In this document: positions 1-13,450 of the stretch, piece after piece | How the letters are laid out: each line of letters opens with the position of its first letter | How positions within the stretch are numbered: the stretch's first letter is position 1 | Assembly: GCF_020184175.1 (NCBI RefSeq) | Contig: NC_065531.1 | Coordinates: 5,291,213 to 5,355,212 of the forward strand | Reading direction: 5' to 3' | From: Aphis gossypii | Lineage: Eukaryota > Arthropoda > Insecta > Hemiptera > Aphididae | Length of the DNA: 64,000 bases | Translations under genes and position numbers: made by a program | The notes under the pieces: generated by a model | What the model was told of the DNA's origin: nothing | The model's input: the letters and a program-made list of their open reading frames with translations, nothing else | The model's database searches: none

Positions 1-2479
1 ACACTGACTGAAAATATAATAGTAGCTGATGTCTTGACAATTTATTAAAATAATTGAAAAAAGAAAATTAATCAAATTGAATATAGCAGCTTAAGTTTTA
101 AATGCCACGGTTTCGTTAAAATATTTTTACGAAGAAATAACAAAAACGAAATTACAATTCGTTTGGGAACGTGAAGTTATACGTATAACATAATGCCGAC
201 TTCGTGCAGAGTTGCAGACGTGTCGACGGACGCAGACTCTATAAACCTGAATTAAACGTATCGAAAAATTGGAAACCGATAATAAACGCCATTAAGATGG
301 TACCGCCCGAATTCCCGGACTGTCCGCTTTTCTCACGCGTACAACAACATAAATATTTATATACGGACCGTTAGTATTATAAGGTTTGGCCGTCTGTATT
401 ACTTTTTGGAAAAGAGAGCCGTTTTCAAGTTAGTCGTCTTTTCACGATTTACGGCTAGATCTTCAGAATCGATTAGTTTTAATCGCATATAGAAAAATTC
501 CAGGTCTATAGCTGCAAGCTTTCTTTCGAAAAGTTTCCACTTTTCAATAGAAAACGCCTACTGAAAACCAGATTCGTGGACGTTTAAGAAAAGCAAGACA
601 CGATTAAACGATAACTGTGTGTCATTAAATCATGCATTGTATATATATTATTTCCAACAAATTATGAAAATTTGAAAAAAAATAAACCTAACTGAATGAC
701 TTTATAGTTGATTCATCAATCTTACACCCATAGAAGATAAAATATTTTTGTCATTTTCCTATACGTGTAATATCCTGCAATTGTGAGATTCTCTATTCGT
801 GTGCTCAAAAATAAATATTTTTTAACTAGATCAATATAGTAGTGGACAATTTCGATTTACAGAAATATAAATACTTATAGTATACAATAGCGAATAATTT
901 TAAATTTTAAACTATTGACCATAAACCAATTTTAAATTATAGACTGATTTATTGGATGCTATATAATAGTATTATATTCGAAATAAATTTACGCTAACCA
1001 TTTTACTTGGAAACCTTTAACAAAGTATGTTTCATTATTATATTATCATGTATAAATCAATCTATTCGTTTATTTTTGGTAATAATGGATTTAATTTCTT
1101 TAAAAGTTTAAATAATTGTTATTGTTAAAAGGAAAAGTTTTAATCTAGTGTTGTATAAACTGTAAAACAATATGATGGTGACGTTATTACACTACTTGTC
1201 CCCGAGGTTGAAAGTCGTTGGTGTACATTGAAAACATTTTTCGAACACAGAAAAACACTTAGCTATAAAAAAAAATACAATAAAACATGAAAATAATATT
1301 TGAAGTATTCTAAATCCAACCGTGGCAGAAAAACAACACGTTTTTCACTATTGCAACTATGTATTACATAAATAGGAATAAAGAGTAGAACCATACGACT
1401 ACATGATCTGTATATCCAAAATAATAAATATTTGATTTATAATTTTTAAAAAAAAAGTAATAATAGATTAATTGTTTGTAAACAAAAAACAGTGTTTTGT
1501 AAATTTAAATTGCATTAAAATCAAATCCAATAAAGTTTTAATGTACTTTATATGTATAACTACATAAGTACTTAAAATGTGAACTTTTATTCCCGTATAC
1601 TTTTGTAAGTACCAAATAAATTATTTGTTATTTTTTTTTTATGAATTTAACTATATACATACAATTTATTGATCATAAGTTTCAAATTAAATAAAATCTG
1701 TACTTCGCATTATTATATTAAAATTATAGTAGTTAAAAAATAAAAATAATATTTTCGATTTCAAACATTTTATTAAGATCATAGAACAATTTACAATAAA
1801 TTTGTAGTACTTACTTTGATACATTTTACGTGTTCTATTACAATAAAAATTAATATAATAAAAATACAGAAAATTTATATTTTTCACAAAATAATTGTAT
1901 GTTTTCTACCTAATGCATTAATATTTTTTAGTACATATACCTACTACATATACGTTTCCTAAGCATCGTCTACTAAAAAACAATATGTTATCAGGATGAG
2001 TTTTTCGGTCACGTAAATTTCCCCTTTTTTCAAAGGAAAAATTGTATTTTTTACATTTAAACGACGTTTCTTCAGCTTGATATAATAGATCCAACAGTAA
2101 TAATATGTTTTTTTGTTTTTTTGAAAAAAAACACCCGTTATTTCATAAAATATTAATTATGTTTTTGAAAATATTCATAAGGTTTTTTTTACGTCAGAAT
2201 AAAATAATATTTAAAAAAAAAACAAATTACATCTTTTAGTATTTTTATCATTTTTGTTTTATATTTTGAGTTTTTAATTTTTCGAATGAAATCAAGGTAC
2301 ATTTTAATTTCATATTCAGAAATAAAATTTTTTCTTGGGAATTTTCAAGTACAAAAACATTGTCTGGTGAATTAAAATATCGTGTTCGAAAAAACCTCTA
2401 ATATCTAATATTTATCGAAATAACGAGTGTTTCACTTAAATAAAAATATACTCTGTCAAGTTATAAAGTTAATAATATT
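1..2479. other. Non-coding, no gene seen
   Basis: Positions 100-600 are mildly GC-elevated (GCCGACTTCGTGCAGAG, ACCGCCCGAATTCCCGG), and the rest is AT-rich with homopolymer runs. There are no open frames with protein-like sequence. The 66-codon minus frame at 1687-1887 is Ile/Asn/Tyr-rich, as expected by chance. Confidence 0.5.
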
Positions 2480-3680
2480 TCAATAAACGAGTTAACTGTC
2501 GGCTTACAGTTGCTATACGAAGACGGGTTATTTTTTCGTGATCGATTGTGTATTGGCACGGTGAATCGTCCGTAGCGGAACTCGTGCAATTCACAGTGAT
2601 TAAACATGTTATCATTACATTGCTATTGTGTCGTACATTCCAGAACTTACAATCGAACAGGTGAAGTGCTTTTAACGGGTTGAATTAGAGACGGTGGCGT
2701 GAAATACGGTCGTGGATTTCATTTATAGTCCGTTGGTCCGCACGCCACCGCTGTTTAGGTACTGTAAATATCATCATAAAGATTGCTGCAGAGATGAGTG
2801 TACGACTTTCGGCTTCAGCAGTCGACACTCTACTTCAAAGAGATCGTATACCGACGCCGTGCATTATAGTACCGTAAATTCACACACCACTGTGTGTTAT
2901 ACCCACACTACATTATACGCGCATACAATGCGCAGTGCGGTTTATTATATGATATGTAATTATAATATAATATTATTATTCCATATTATAGTATCGTCGT
3001 ATAAAATAATTTTCGCGTTTAGTGTGTATATTGTTATACACGTCATGGTCTCGAGTTTGCGCGCCCCCTTTTTCCGCTCCGTTCCCGTTGCGCAGCTAAT
3101 GAAAAGTACTGAAACTTCTCCCCGTGGGCCCACCAAAAGTTACTACGCCGCCGACACCGTTGCCGCTCATAAGGTCACGGCGAGGAGGCAAACGTATAAA
3201 ATAATAAAGTAGATTCCTCTACCGACAGTGGCGGCAACGACTCAAGCGGGCGAGATGTGCTCGGAAACCGTAAAACGGACGCTTAATATTTTGCACTTTA
3301 CCCCGGAGTTGCCGGTAAACTTTTGCCGAGCGCGGCGTAAGTCTCGCTCACTCGCTCTCTCCTGATCTATATTTTCCACCCGTTATCTTATGTTCTACCA
3401 CTTCTATTCGTCTCTCTTTCTCTGTGTGTGTGTGTGTGTGCGAGTATGCCTCTCTGTTTATATCTCGAGCAGTCGTAGATGATGTATTACTATAGAAATG
3501 AACGGACCAGTACTGTTTATCAATGAACTTGGACACGGCGATCCCATGTTCACGACTACCGTGACTATTAAATAATCCGTTGTAAATATGTAATATAACA
3601 TTGTAGTAATGGTATAATTGCACCGACGTTTCTTTGGAAAATCTGCTGTAGAATTTCCCAAACTTGTGAAACATGCTTAA
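2480..3680. other. GC/CpG-elevated island, possibly regulatory
   Basis: GC content rises clearly above the flanks, most strongly at about 3050-3350 (GCGCGCCCCC, CGCCGCCGACACCG, GAGCGCGGCG), and a (TG)9 microsatellite lies at 3423-3440. A TATA-like TATAAAATAATAAAG lies at about 3196. An open frame from 2712 to 3212 begins at GTG and looks like chance. The island could be a promoter or enhancer of an unseen neighbour, but no gene start can be supported. Confidence 0.35.
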
Positions 3681-5391
3681 AAAGTACCCTGATGGCTAGT
3701 ATTTTCACAGTCTGAAAACATATTGCTTGAATTTCAGTATTGTAGTTTATTGTAAAATAAAAATTTTATTTAGAATATAAAATATTCATAAAACCAATGC
3801 TAATATTATAATATATTATATTACCTATATTATTTGATACTTCCACCTATCACTTCGATATTTCTAAACGAGCCAATAATTAGTCACAAATATGATTGGG
3901 TGATAATAACCGTTCAAGACATTCAATTATGTTATATTATAAAATTAAGAATACATTTCTCATATAATAATTAATAAATACATATTATTCTAGTAAAAAT
4001 TCAATACCACATAGTTTTGTCATTGCAAGGAGGTAAGTGCAACATAAATATAGTTTAACAAACACGAGTTAGATAAAAAAAAATGTCATGGTTATTGGTC
4101 AATACTAGACCGAAAAAATGGCTGAAATTCATTTAATACGAGTTTTTTGTTTTAGACAATTGTACGCTATTTTTAAGGCATTACCTATATATTATGTTAT
4201 ATTTGTATTAATTAAAGTTAAGAGTTCAAATAAATAGTTAAAAATAAAACACAAACAAAATTAAATAAAAGTGTATTGCACAATTTTTTGAGACCTAATG
4301 TTTTCTAAATTTTATTTTATTGCATACCTATTACATTTTTAGGCGAGAATTGTATGTATAACAACTATATTTTTTAATAAATTATGGCCAATAGTTGAAT
4401 GGTCATTTAATATATGTATTTTAATAAAATCTATATTTTTTACAAATCAATATAATATAATAATTTATAATATTTTAAACTTACTTACTACTACTTATTT
4501 TTAACAAACTTAAAATGTTTTCGACTCTTTTTATTTTTAATTGGTTAATTATTTTTTGACGATTAAGAATTTTGGTATAGTAAATAAAATAACAATATTC
4601 AAATACTATTTTTAATATCTTCTACACATATTTAAAGTGAAACTTCATTGTTCAATTTTATTTCATAATATTTTATGGTATCAAAATGTGTAACCACTAA
4701 ATATAAAATAGTTTTGTTACATTTGCTTTTCATTATGTATATTTATAGTTGGTATAAGCAAGTATCCTCATATTTCCAAAAAATACGCAATAGGTACACT
4801 GAACGATTATAACTATAAATGGCTAATATAGCATTAGAGAACAATTTATATACACTCATAATACTGTAAAGTTACTTGCTAATTTTCTCCAGATATTTTT
4901 TAAATAAGTCGGTTATTGTTATAGTTTTGTTAGTCCAACAGTCACCCACCAGAAAACCACACAGTATTAATAATCATAAATATAAAATAGTATAAATAAA
5001 TTTTCTATAATACTGTTATCACAAAAAATAAACTGTTACGTGCGCATAATGAGTTAAATGCACCGCTTTTGTCGTTTTTAAAATAGTATTGAACTGTATT
5101 TAAAATATATATAATATATATGCAAATACGAGTTTTTTCTTTTGGGTTTCAGTTACAATTGTAGTATACAAATGTTGTATACTATTCGCGTGACAAGTTG
5201 TAAAACCACACAAAGAGAACACGAGGAAAATAGCGTGTTCACGCGTCTGTAAATCCGAACAAATGTGGCTCGCTGACGAAACGGAGAAACGGAAACATAC
5301 CCCTATGTCCCCATTATACGTATTATTATTATGTATATTTATATAGAAAAAAAAAAGAGACGACAATCTGAAACACACACGCGACATAGTC

Positions 5392-5430
5392 ATTATTATT
5401 ACTATTATTATTATTATTATTATCATTATT
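5392..5430. repeat. (ATT)n microsatellite
   Basis: A nearly perfect ATT run with single interruptions (ACT, ATC). It explains the Tyr/Ile runs in chance open frames on both strands. Confidence 0.9.
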
Positions 5431-8400
5431 TGAATGTACAGATTATAAAGCTTACGTGCAGGTTTCCGCAGAAGACGGTTTTTTCTTTTAATGTAAACCA
5501 GTGGACATGCGTAGATTTTGTTCACTATCAAAATATGTCATACTTTTGAGACACTCTTTTATGAAAAACTGACGTCCTGGTCTGACTTCTAATGATATCT
5601 ATTCTTATAATTTTATTAAATTATTAAAACAATTATTTCATTGTGAAGACACGCGTGAAAAAGGCTAGTACTTGTGAAGAAATCAATGTTGTTGATGATC
5701 AGACCCCAATTACACGAGTCTCATATAACGCGAGTACAATGTAAAATATTATAAATATTTATTTATTATATATTTGTAATTACATTTTTTCTCGCACTAT
5801 CCATTAAAAATATAGTAGTTTACAATAACCTCACTACCCGGCACATTGATTCGTCGTAAACGTTAACACTAGTAAACTATAGTTTTAGTTTTACCTCTGA
5901 AATTTATATAAAATATAAATCAGACATAATATAATTTATCATTGCACTAACCTAACCTTTTAATAGGGAATCCTATTAAGATTTATTTTAGTTATAAAGC
6001 GATTTCTTGTGGTGAGTGTAAAGTGCTATAGAATTTATCTTAATTGACTTTGAACATTTAAATGGTCTACTAGTATCTATCTTTCTATTAAAAATGAATA
6101 CAATAAAATATTTTATCTGACCATCTAGTATTTGTAAAAATCATAAAAATTAGAACATTTTGAGGGTGAAAGGTGTTAGAAAGTTCAAAATATTGTTTTG
6201 TGTACGACGTACGTATTTAATCTACGTATCCCTTTAAGTTTTATTTATTTTTATAAAATAGATTAAGATTTTATTTTTATATTATTAAAATAATGATAAT
6301 GGTTTAAATAATTAAGCCCTGAAGTGATATCCAGGGTATTATTTTAACCATTAAATGTATTCATTTATTCGCTATTAATTAAAAAAATACTATAGAAGAT
6401 GATTTACTAACCATATTCATATTTTATACTTAATAAATATAAATAATAAATTTATTCCAATTCTGATTTCTAGAATTGTGTAGTATTCTATTCTTAAAAA
6501 TTATATTTTAAAACACTTTGATCTTAGAAACCATTTAAAAATATCTTGTGGTGGTAATGGTAGTAAAAACTACAATACTTTCTTTTTTCAAAAGAAAAAC
6601 CACGCATTTTTAGCAAACATTTTTAGGCAGATATTTTATTTTATACTAAAACGAGTTGTTACAAGTTTCTGAATTATTAAACTTTATGCACTAAAGAAAC
6701 TGTATACTAAAAATAGTGGTTCTCGTTTAAACAAATAAAAGTTTGTCTTGCAACAGGAAATATTTTTTAGGGCATAAATTTGAAGTACTTGGAAATAGTC
6801 TATATTTTAAGTTCCAAAAATCAGAATTCGATTAAAATAAAACATAAGGAAAAAATCAGGGTTATATTATGTTTATATCAAACTAAAAACTATGAGACGT
6901 ATAAGAAGATACTTATACAATTTAAAATATTGACTTCCATGTATATACCACATTTTCAGTTATATAGTTAATAAATAGTAAATACAAATGTTCTTCTTTA
7001 AAAAATTATCACAGAAGTATTTTTAAAATTGAAAGATTTTTTATTCGTGAACAATATATCTTGATATTATTATGTATAATATAATTTAATTTAGGTCTAA
7101 AGCTGATAGGAAGGATAGGATCAATGAGACATTTATCAAGATCTTCAAAAAGAAACACGCTACTATGTTACAAATATGAATAAAGAACAGAACGTTTTTG
7201 AAAATATTTTAATGTAAATTTTTTCGTTGGGATTTGAATGTTGCAAAATATCTTAAAATAAATAAAAATTATAATGTACTGTTTTTTAATCAAGGATCGT
7301 AGATTATTAACTCAATATAGACACGGTGTTTTGTATAAAGAATATAACTGTGTTATATAAATTATATAAATTATTATTACATTAGAAAATTATAATATGA
7401 TATGATAATATATATAATATATATATATTTTTTTTTTTATATGAATTTATTGAATTCGTTATTTAATAACTATTTAAACACATATGAAGTAATATCATAT
7501 ATATAGGCCATAGTAAGTACTTAGACTAAAAATAGCCTCAATAGTATTTTACCAATGTCAAAATGTCAAGATGTCAAGAATTTCAAGTTTGAAAAGTCGC
7601 GTTGAAAGCATGCATAAACCATTTATATAGTGTAATCTTGGAATTCAGCCTATATTCCACGAGATTCACTTTTGTATGTTTAAATAAATTATTATACCTT
7701 CGCATCTACAAGTTTGAATCGTATAGGTATAAGGAGTTTGAAGAGAATAAAATGTTTCGGTATACCGTACGAATACGTGTTGAATTATTATTAAACATAA
7801 TATCCTATAATGATATAGGATCGGATCATCTGGTTTACACACGTATCCGTGTCGTAAACTCAATAAAGAGCGTCTGTGGTTGCAATGGATTTATAAAACG
7901 GATGCTGTACAATTCTGTCATAATATACTTATATAATATGTATTATATAAAAAAAAAAACTCCGTCAGAGAATAAATCAATTATCCACATATATATTATT
8001 CAGGACAGAAAAATAAAAACTAACTCTTATCATCGCGGTGTTATTTATTTCTACCATTTTTTTCCTAGTTGAACGAGTGGTTTTGTTTAGGCATACCAAC
8101 AGTTACCAGTTAAAAAAGCCTTAGTAACAAAAACAAATCACTATCATCACAGCATTTTTAAATAAACAATTTTTTTTTTTTTTTAACAATTGCAAATTCA
8201 ATTTAAATTCAAACAATCTAATCCGTTAAAAATGGATTTACTGGAATAAATACGTAACTGCATTATAAGTATAGTTGAATAATAACATTTTTAAAAATAA
8301 TTATTATTTTTTTTTCTTGCAGTTATGTATTTTATGTATTAGAACTCGGAAAAAAACCAATAAATATATGGAATAGGTCATCAATGTATAGCTATTCTTT

Positions 8401-8599
8401 CATTGAATGTTAAACGGTTTTTTTTCATGTAATCTATATTTTTATTATATAGTATATAATATAATATATACATAATGCATAATATTGTATAATACTTATT
8501 AAATAAAATACAATTATTTTTTTAAAAATTAAATTTTATTTAGTCTATTCTATGTTGTGTAACGAATACTAATAATAGAGTATAATAAAATAATATTAT

Positions 8600-8860
8600 A
8601 AGAGTTTGCTTGTTTAAACCCACTAATCTCAGGAACTGCTAGTCCAATTTCAATAAAAATATACATATAAATATGTTCCTGGTGAATAAGGGAGTATTTT
8701 TCGACCACTAAATGCTATTATAGGAGACTCGTATATGATTTTTATTTTGATTCACAAAAATCAAATAATTTTTCATTTATATACAGGGTTACTATTGATT
8801 ACAGAAATAAAATTTGAAAAAAAATTGATACAGACTGGCAAACCCGTCATTAGTAGCAAT
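8600..8860. repeat. Interspersed-repeat relic containing CTAATCTCAGGAACTGCTAG
   Basis: The stretch TTTGCTTGTTTAAACCC, followed by CTAATCTCAGGAACTGCTAG and TCCAATTTC, resembles a repeat that I recall as widespread in insect genomes. In that repeat a GTTTGTTTGAA...CTAATCTCAGGAACTAC module precedes an AAACCCG tail, and here CAAACCCGTC occurs near 8838. The superfamily is not assigned. A repeat-library search is needed to name it. Confidence 0.4.
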
Positions 8861-9049
8861 AGATTTTCTTTTCTTTAAATACAATTAAATGTGTTGTTTG
8901 TTATTAAAATGTACAACAAAATGCAATATTCCTATGTTTGTAGTTTATAGACTAAACAACTAACTACTTTATCGATTTTCACAAACGCTTTTCAGATTGT
9001 TCTTAGAGATATCACGGAAGTGTAAAAAGTAGTTTGAAAATATTATGTG

Positions 9050-9720
9050 TTATGTCTAATCCACCACGGTCGAATTGCACATCGTTCGTTGAACAGCTAA
9101 TACACAATCTCGGTAAATTCTACTGTAAAAAACATTTTAGCTAAAATTTCGTGTGTGTCGCTTGATGACCTCTTATCCGACGAAAAATCAAATGGCTATT
9201 GTGTAGTACAACCGTAGTGTGAATTTAACAAACGTGTGTCATATTTGGATTGATCCGAAAAGCAGCTGTTACGCTGCCGCGTGTCCGAGAAGTAAACGTC
9301 TTTGAGCAAAAACAAGTAAAACCAAATTAAATATTGAACGCACCGCCCGTTGCAAAGGGTGAGCCGCGAGAGAGGTTATACGGAGTGGTGTATAATAATA
9401 TACCTAATACGGTATTATAATGCAATGCGAACTATACAGTCAGTGTACAATAATATTATTATACAGTTGCATGCACGCCTTGTTATATTGAATTATCCGT
9501 TTGCCGAATATTATTGTGTTAATAATTTATCGACGGCAGCGCGTCCCGACGTATCTCCGCTGTTCATATATTATGTATATAAAATTTCCATTACGATTGT
9601 GTGCGCTTCGAAAACTAGTCGACTATTATAATATTATAAATCGTTAGGCCGGATTTTTCGCGTGCGCTCATAATACCATCGCCGCAGATTTATTACAAAA
9701 AAAAAAAAAAAACAATCTTC
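9050..9720. other. GC/CpG-elevated island
   Basis: A patch with CACCGCCCGTTGC, GCCGCGAGAGAGG and GACGGCAGCGCGTCCCGACG in otherwise AT-rich DNA. CAGTCAGTGTAC near 9438 contains an arthropod Initiator-like TCAGT. No coding exon was recognised. A (TAGG)-type microsatellite follows at about 9848-9865. Confidence 0.3.
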
Positions 9721-12279
9721 CGAAAATCCTAGTAGTATATTATACACCAGTGTATGCGTTTACATTTATCGTGGCAACAAAAAATAAAGCAAATGCAAGT
9801 GATTCGCGATCCACTCACTTATTGTTAATATAAATGCGATATAACCTGTAGGTAGGTAGGTAGGTACATAGTATTATGATCATTATAATATTATGCAGAG
9901 CTCTTCAACATTTGTAATATACACCTGTAGTTTGCTTAACACGTAGATATATTACATTTTACTATAAATAAATTTGTCCATATACCCACGTCGTGCTTAA
10001 ATTTTAAGACTTATATAACTCTCTTTTAAAACTTAATAATTCAATTTTTAAAATATTCACAAGTATCTCTGAATTATTAATAATATTGCGAGCTTAAGAT
10101 TTTTGAAAAAATAAATAAATACCTTTTAAATAATATTAATGAATTATTATACAACAAACCTATTATTAGACGCTACTCAAAAACGAATAGTTTTAATACA
10201 ATATTTGAAAGTTTATTTTTTTTTTTATCTTTATAACTTTTGAAGGCTTTTAATCTACTTTGTTCATAATTTCAAATACTTAAAGTAGGTATTGCTAAGT
10301 TTTTAAAACTCAATAAAAAAAGTCTATAAATGCTTTATAAAAGCAAAATTGAATCATATTCATTTATAAAAAAAACAGCTAAAAATTAATTAAAATTCTA
10401 AAATATAAAAAAAACTAACAGCCATAAAATATTTAGTTAGATTGTTTATTGAAAACTTAATCTATTGCACTAGACAAAATATGATTATACAAAGAATACG
10501 AACACTTAACGTCCTCGGAATTACGGAAGTAGTTGGAGCATATTAATTCATACACGCTGTTCAATTTAAATCAAAACCATGAAAACTAATACCCAATTAA
10601 ACACCACAACTAGTTATTATAATATTAGTTATACCTAACATATAAGTTAATTAATTATCTACTTATTCTAATTTCGATTTTTATAGATTGAAATTCTTAG
10701 AAAATTCCTGCACCTTGATATGAAATTAAAGATATAATATGTTGTAACTAAAAATAGTAAAAATGTAAAAATAAATTTAAATAATATAGTAACATACTCG
10801 TATAGTTTTTTTTTTAAAAAATATTGCACTGAAAGAATATAAAATTGTCTAAAAAAAAAAAATGATTCCCAAAAACATTAAGCAATTTTTCAGAGTTGAT
10901 CTTAAACAGAATCACCGTGTAGGTATAATAATAAATGTTAAAAAATAATAATATATTAAATATAATAATATTTGTGTAGCACAAATAAGTGTATTTTGTA
11001 CACAATAGTAGGTTAGTACAGTGTAGATTTATTTTTGTTTTTAATTGTAAGTGATACTTTCAACCGGAAGCTCGATCATCCGTGGTATTGTTGCACGATT
11101 AAAAAAGTGTATAAAATAAAACGTTCTTACAGTGGTAAATCGATGTTTGCACAATATTCACGTTAAAGTACAAAATAAAAATAATGTATAACTAATTTAC
11201 CACGCCGTGTTTGCGTTTTTTGTTTTTATTTTACTGCAGTTAGTCGGTCATTTTTACCGGAAAATCCGATGAATGTATAATAATTTGTTGGTTTATATTT
11301 GTTATTGTTAACGTTATTATTACCTCTACGTTCACTGAAATTCAAATAATGTGCGAACGAAAAACTGTGATTTACTTTAAACTGTTGTGTTTCCGATGAA
11401 TAAAAAACCAGTAACCGTAAAGTTTATGCCAGCAACTATAATAACAATAACCGCTAGTACGATGATGGAGAATATCCGTTATGCTTATTTATCAATTTCA
11501 ATAATATTCACAGCTAAAAAATAATTGTAATTAATATATTGAAAACCCGAAAACTTACAAAACCAAATTTTATAAAAACTGAAATAAATGACAATTTGAT
11601 GCACACCAAACATTTATGCAAGTACAAAAACTTATTAAAATGTCTTAAATTTGAAAATATATCTAATTTAATACTTAATTGTGTATTCAAATTAATTTAA
11701 ATATTTTTGAAAATTATAATTGTTTTCTTTTTGGTAATATTATAAAATGTACATTGAAACTTCTTGGTTTTAAGGAAGATTTTATTGGTAATTATCTTTT
11801 ACTTACGTACACGCATATTTCTCTAAAATCAACAATACAATATATTATATTCTGCGACTAAGAACAAATGTTTTATTTTTCACTAAAATAGACGACTCTA
11901 ATTCCAATAATAATGATTAATTTTAATCAGATTTAATATCTGGCTAAAATATTCCAATATTCCATAATATTTACATGGAAACGACCCCAAAACATATTTT
12001 AAAAACTATTTTTATTTTATAAAATATCTTAGCTAAACATTTTCTAACCCCATTTACCACAACTCAAAGGACAAAAAGAAAAAAATGTGACTAGGACTTT
12101 CCCTTGTTATGACAAGGACAGCTTTAATATTTTCGGAAGTTAATGAAAATTAGTATGGTCGTAACTCATAGGAATCAGAATGAGAGTGGTTTTGACTAAA
12201 ATTGCAAAATGCAATAAACACATTAACATAATAAACATAAAGCATAAATAAGTACTCTTGAAAAAAAAAAACGGCAACA

Positions 12280-13450
12280 AGCACAAAATGTATATGCCGG
12301 TGTGCATATCGCGATCCACTATATTATCTAGTTTCTACCTATAGGTATGTGAATATTAGGGTACGTAAATGTTATATATTATTATTGCATGTGCAGCGCA
12401 TTTGGAAAATTAATCGGCAAACAGAATAATTGCGTTCATTAATAAAAGGGTGACGCGGTTGAGGTGACAGTAGCCTTTATTTGTTCGAACGTTCGAAAAT
12501 AATATCACATAATAACATGCGCACATAGTATGAATACGGGTATTTATGTGCATAATATACAAAGTCAAACCCTTAACCAGGTTTAAACGCTTGCCCGACT
12601 TTTACAAAGGTCTCTCGTACAACCCCGAGCAAACACAGTGTGCTTAGACATAATACCTACCTATATAGTGGTATGTACACCCGCGCAAGGATTACGAATA
12701 GTTTTTGAATTAGTTCGAGTGTATAATGTTATTATAAACGTCGTAGTGGCAGAAAGGTGGGTTGTGGTGAAAAGTGCAAACTATTATATTATTATTATTA
12801 TTATTATTATAATGTATATGTATATAATACACAATGAATATGAATCTCGAGAAAAAAATAATGTACCTACCATTCTATATTTACAATTATAATTCTATCG
12901 TAATAGAATAACGATGAACAGTGGCTCGTTATGGAGGTAAACAGTTATCGGACAGCGGTGACCCAACGATAACCGTTGATTTTATAATACGTAATGTTGT
13001 TGTTGAAAGGTTTTGTTTTCTCACTGGTCACGGCCGTACACCTAAAATTATTGTACAATACAGTAGTGTTATTGTTGTCGCAGTACATTAAATACGAAAG
13101 AGTCGGCCACCGCCGACAACGGTATCTTCTATAGTATTATGTAATACTACGTGAAAAAACGCAAAGGGTTAATAATGTGAATAAATAAATAAAAGAAAAG
13201 AACCAAAGTGTTAACGACGGTGACCGTCGCTACAGTTCGGACCTCTGCACTCTGTGAAGTCTATTGTGTATTCATCCACCGGAACTATACTTCCGCTAAA
13301 ACGCGTGTTAACAACACGCAACGCGCCCTTCGGCCCAACGCAGTGTGATATGATAAAGTGACCGTGCCACTCGGAACCAATTATCCGTAATTTAATTGAA
13401 TATAAGTGTGCACACATATACACACTGCGCACAGCAAAAATTCATCGCAT
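12280..13450. other. GC/CpG-elevated island with (ATT)n tract
   Basis: Mixed composition with CpG-rich patches at about 12955-13110 and 13215-13400, and an (ATT)n microsatellite at 12788-12811. Open frames of 84 codons (plus, 12638-12892) and 73 codons (minus, 13211-13432) have no recognisable motif. No gene is called. Confidence 0.3.

Larger units (their letters stand above)
3681..9049. other. Non-coding, AT-rich; only the repeat relic at 8.6 kb noted
   Basis: Long AT-rich DNA with short open frames that start at non-ATG codons. The 156-codon frame at 7602-8072 starts at TTG and has no domain-like pattern. I see nothing else. Confidence 0.5.

Noticed and set aside
2712..3212. 166-codon plus-strand open frame
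   Set aside because: It begins at GTG, lies in a GC-elevated island that reduces stops, and shows no domain, splice sites or protein-like pattern.
7602..8072. 156-codon plus-strand open frame
   Set aside because: It starts at TTG and has the Tyr/Ile/Asn composition expected from AT-rich chance frames.
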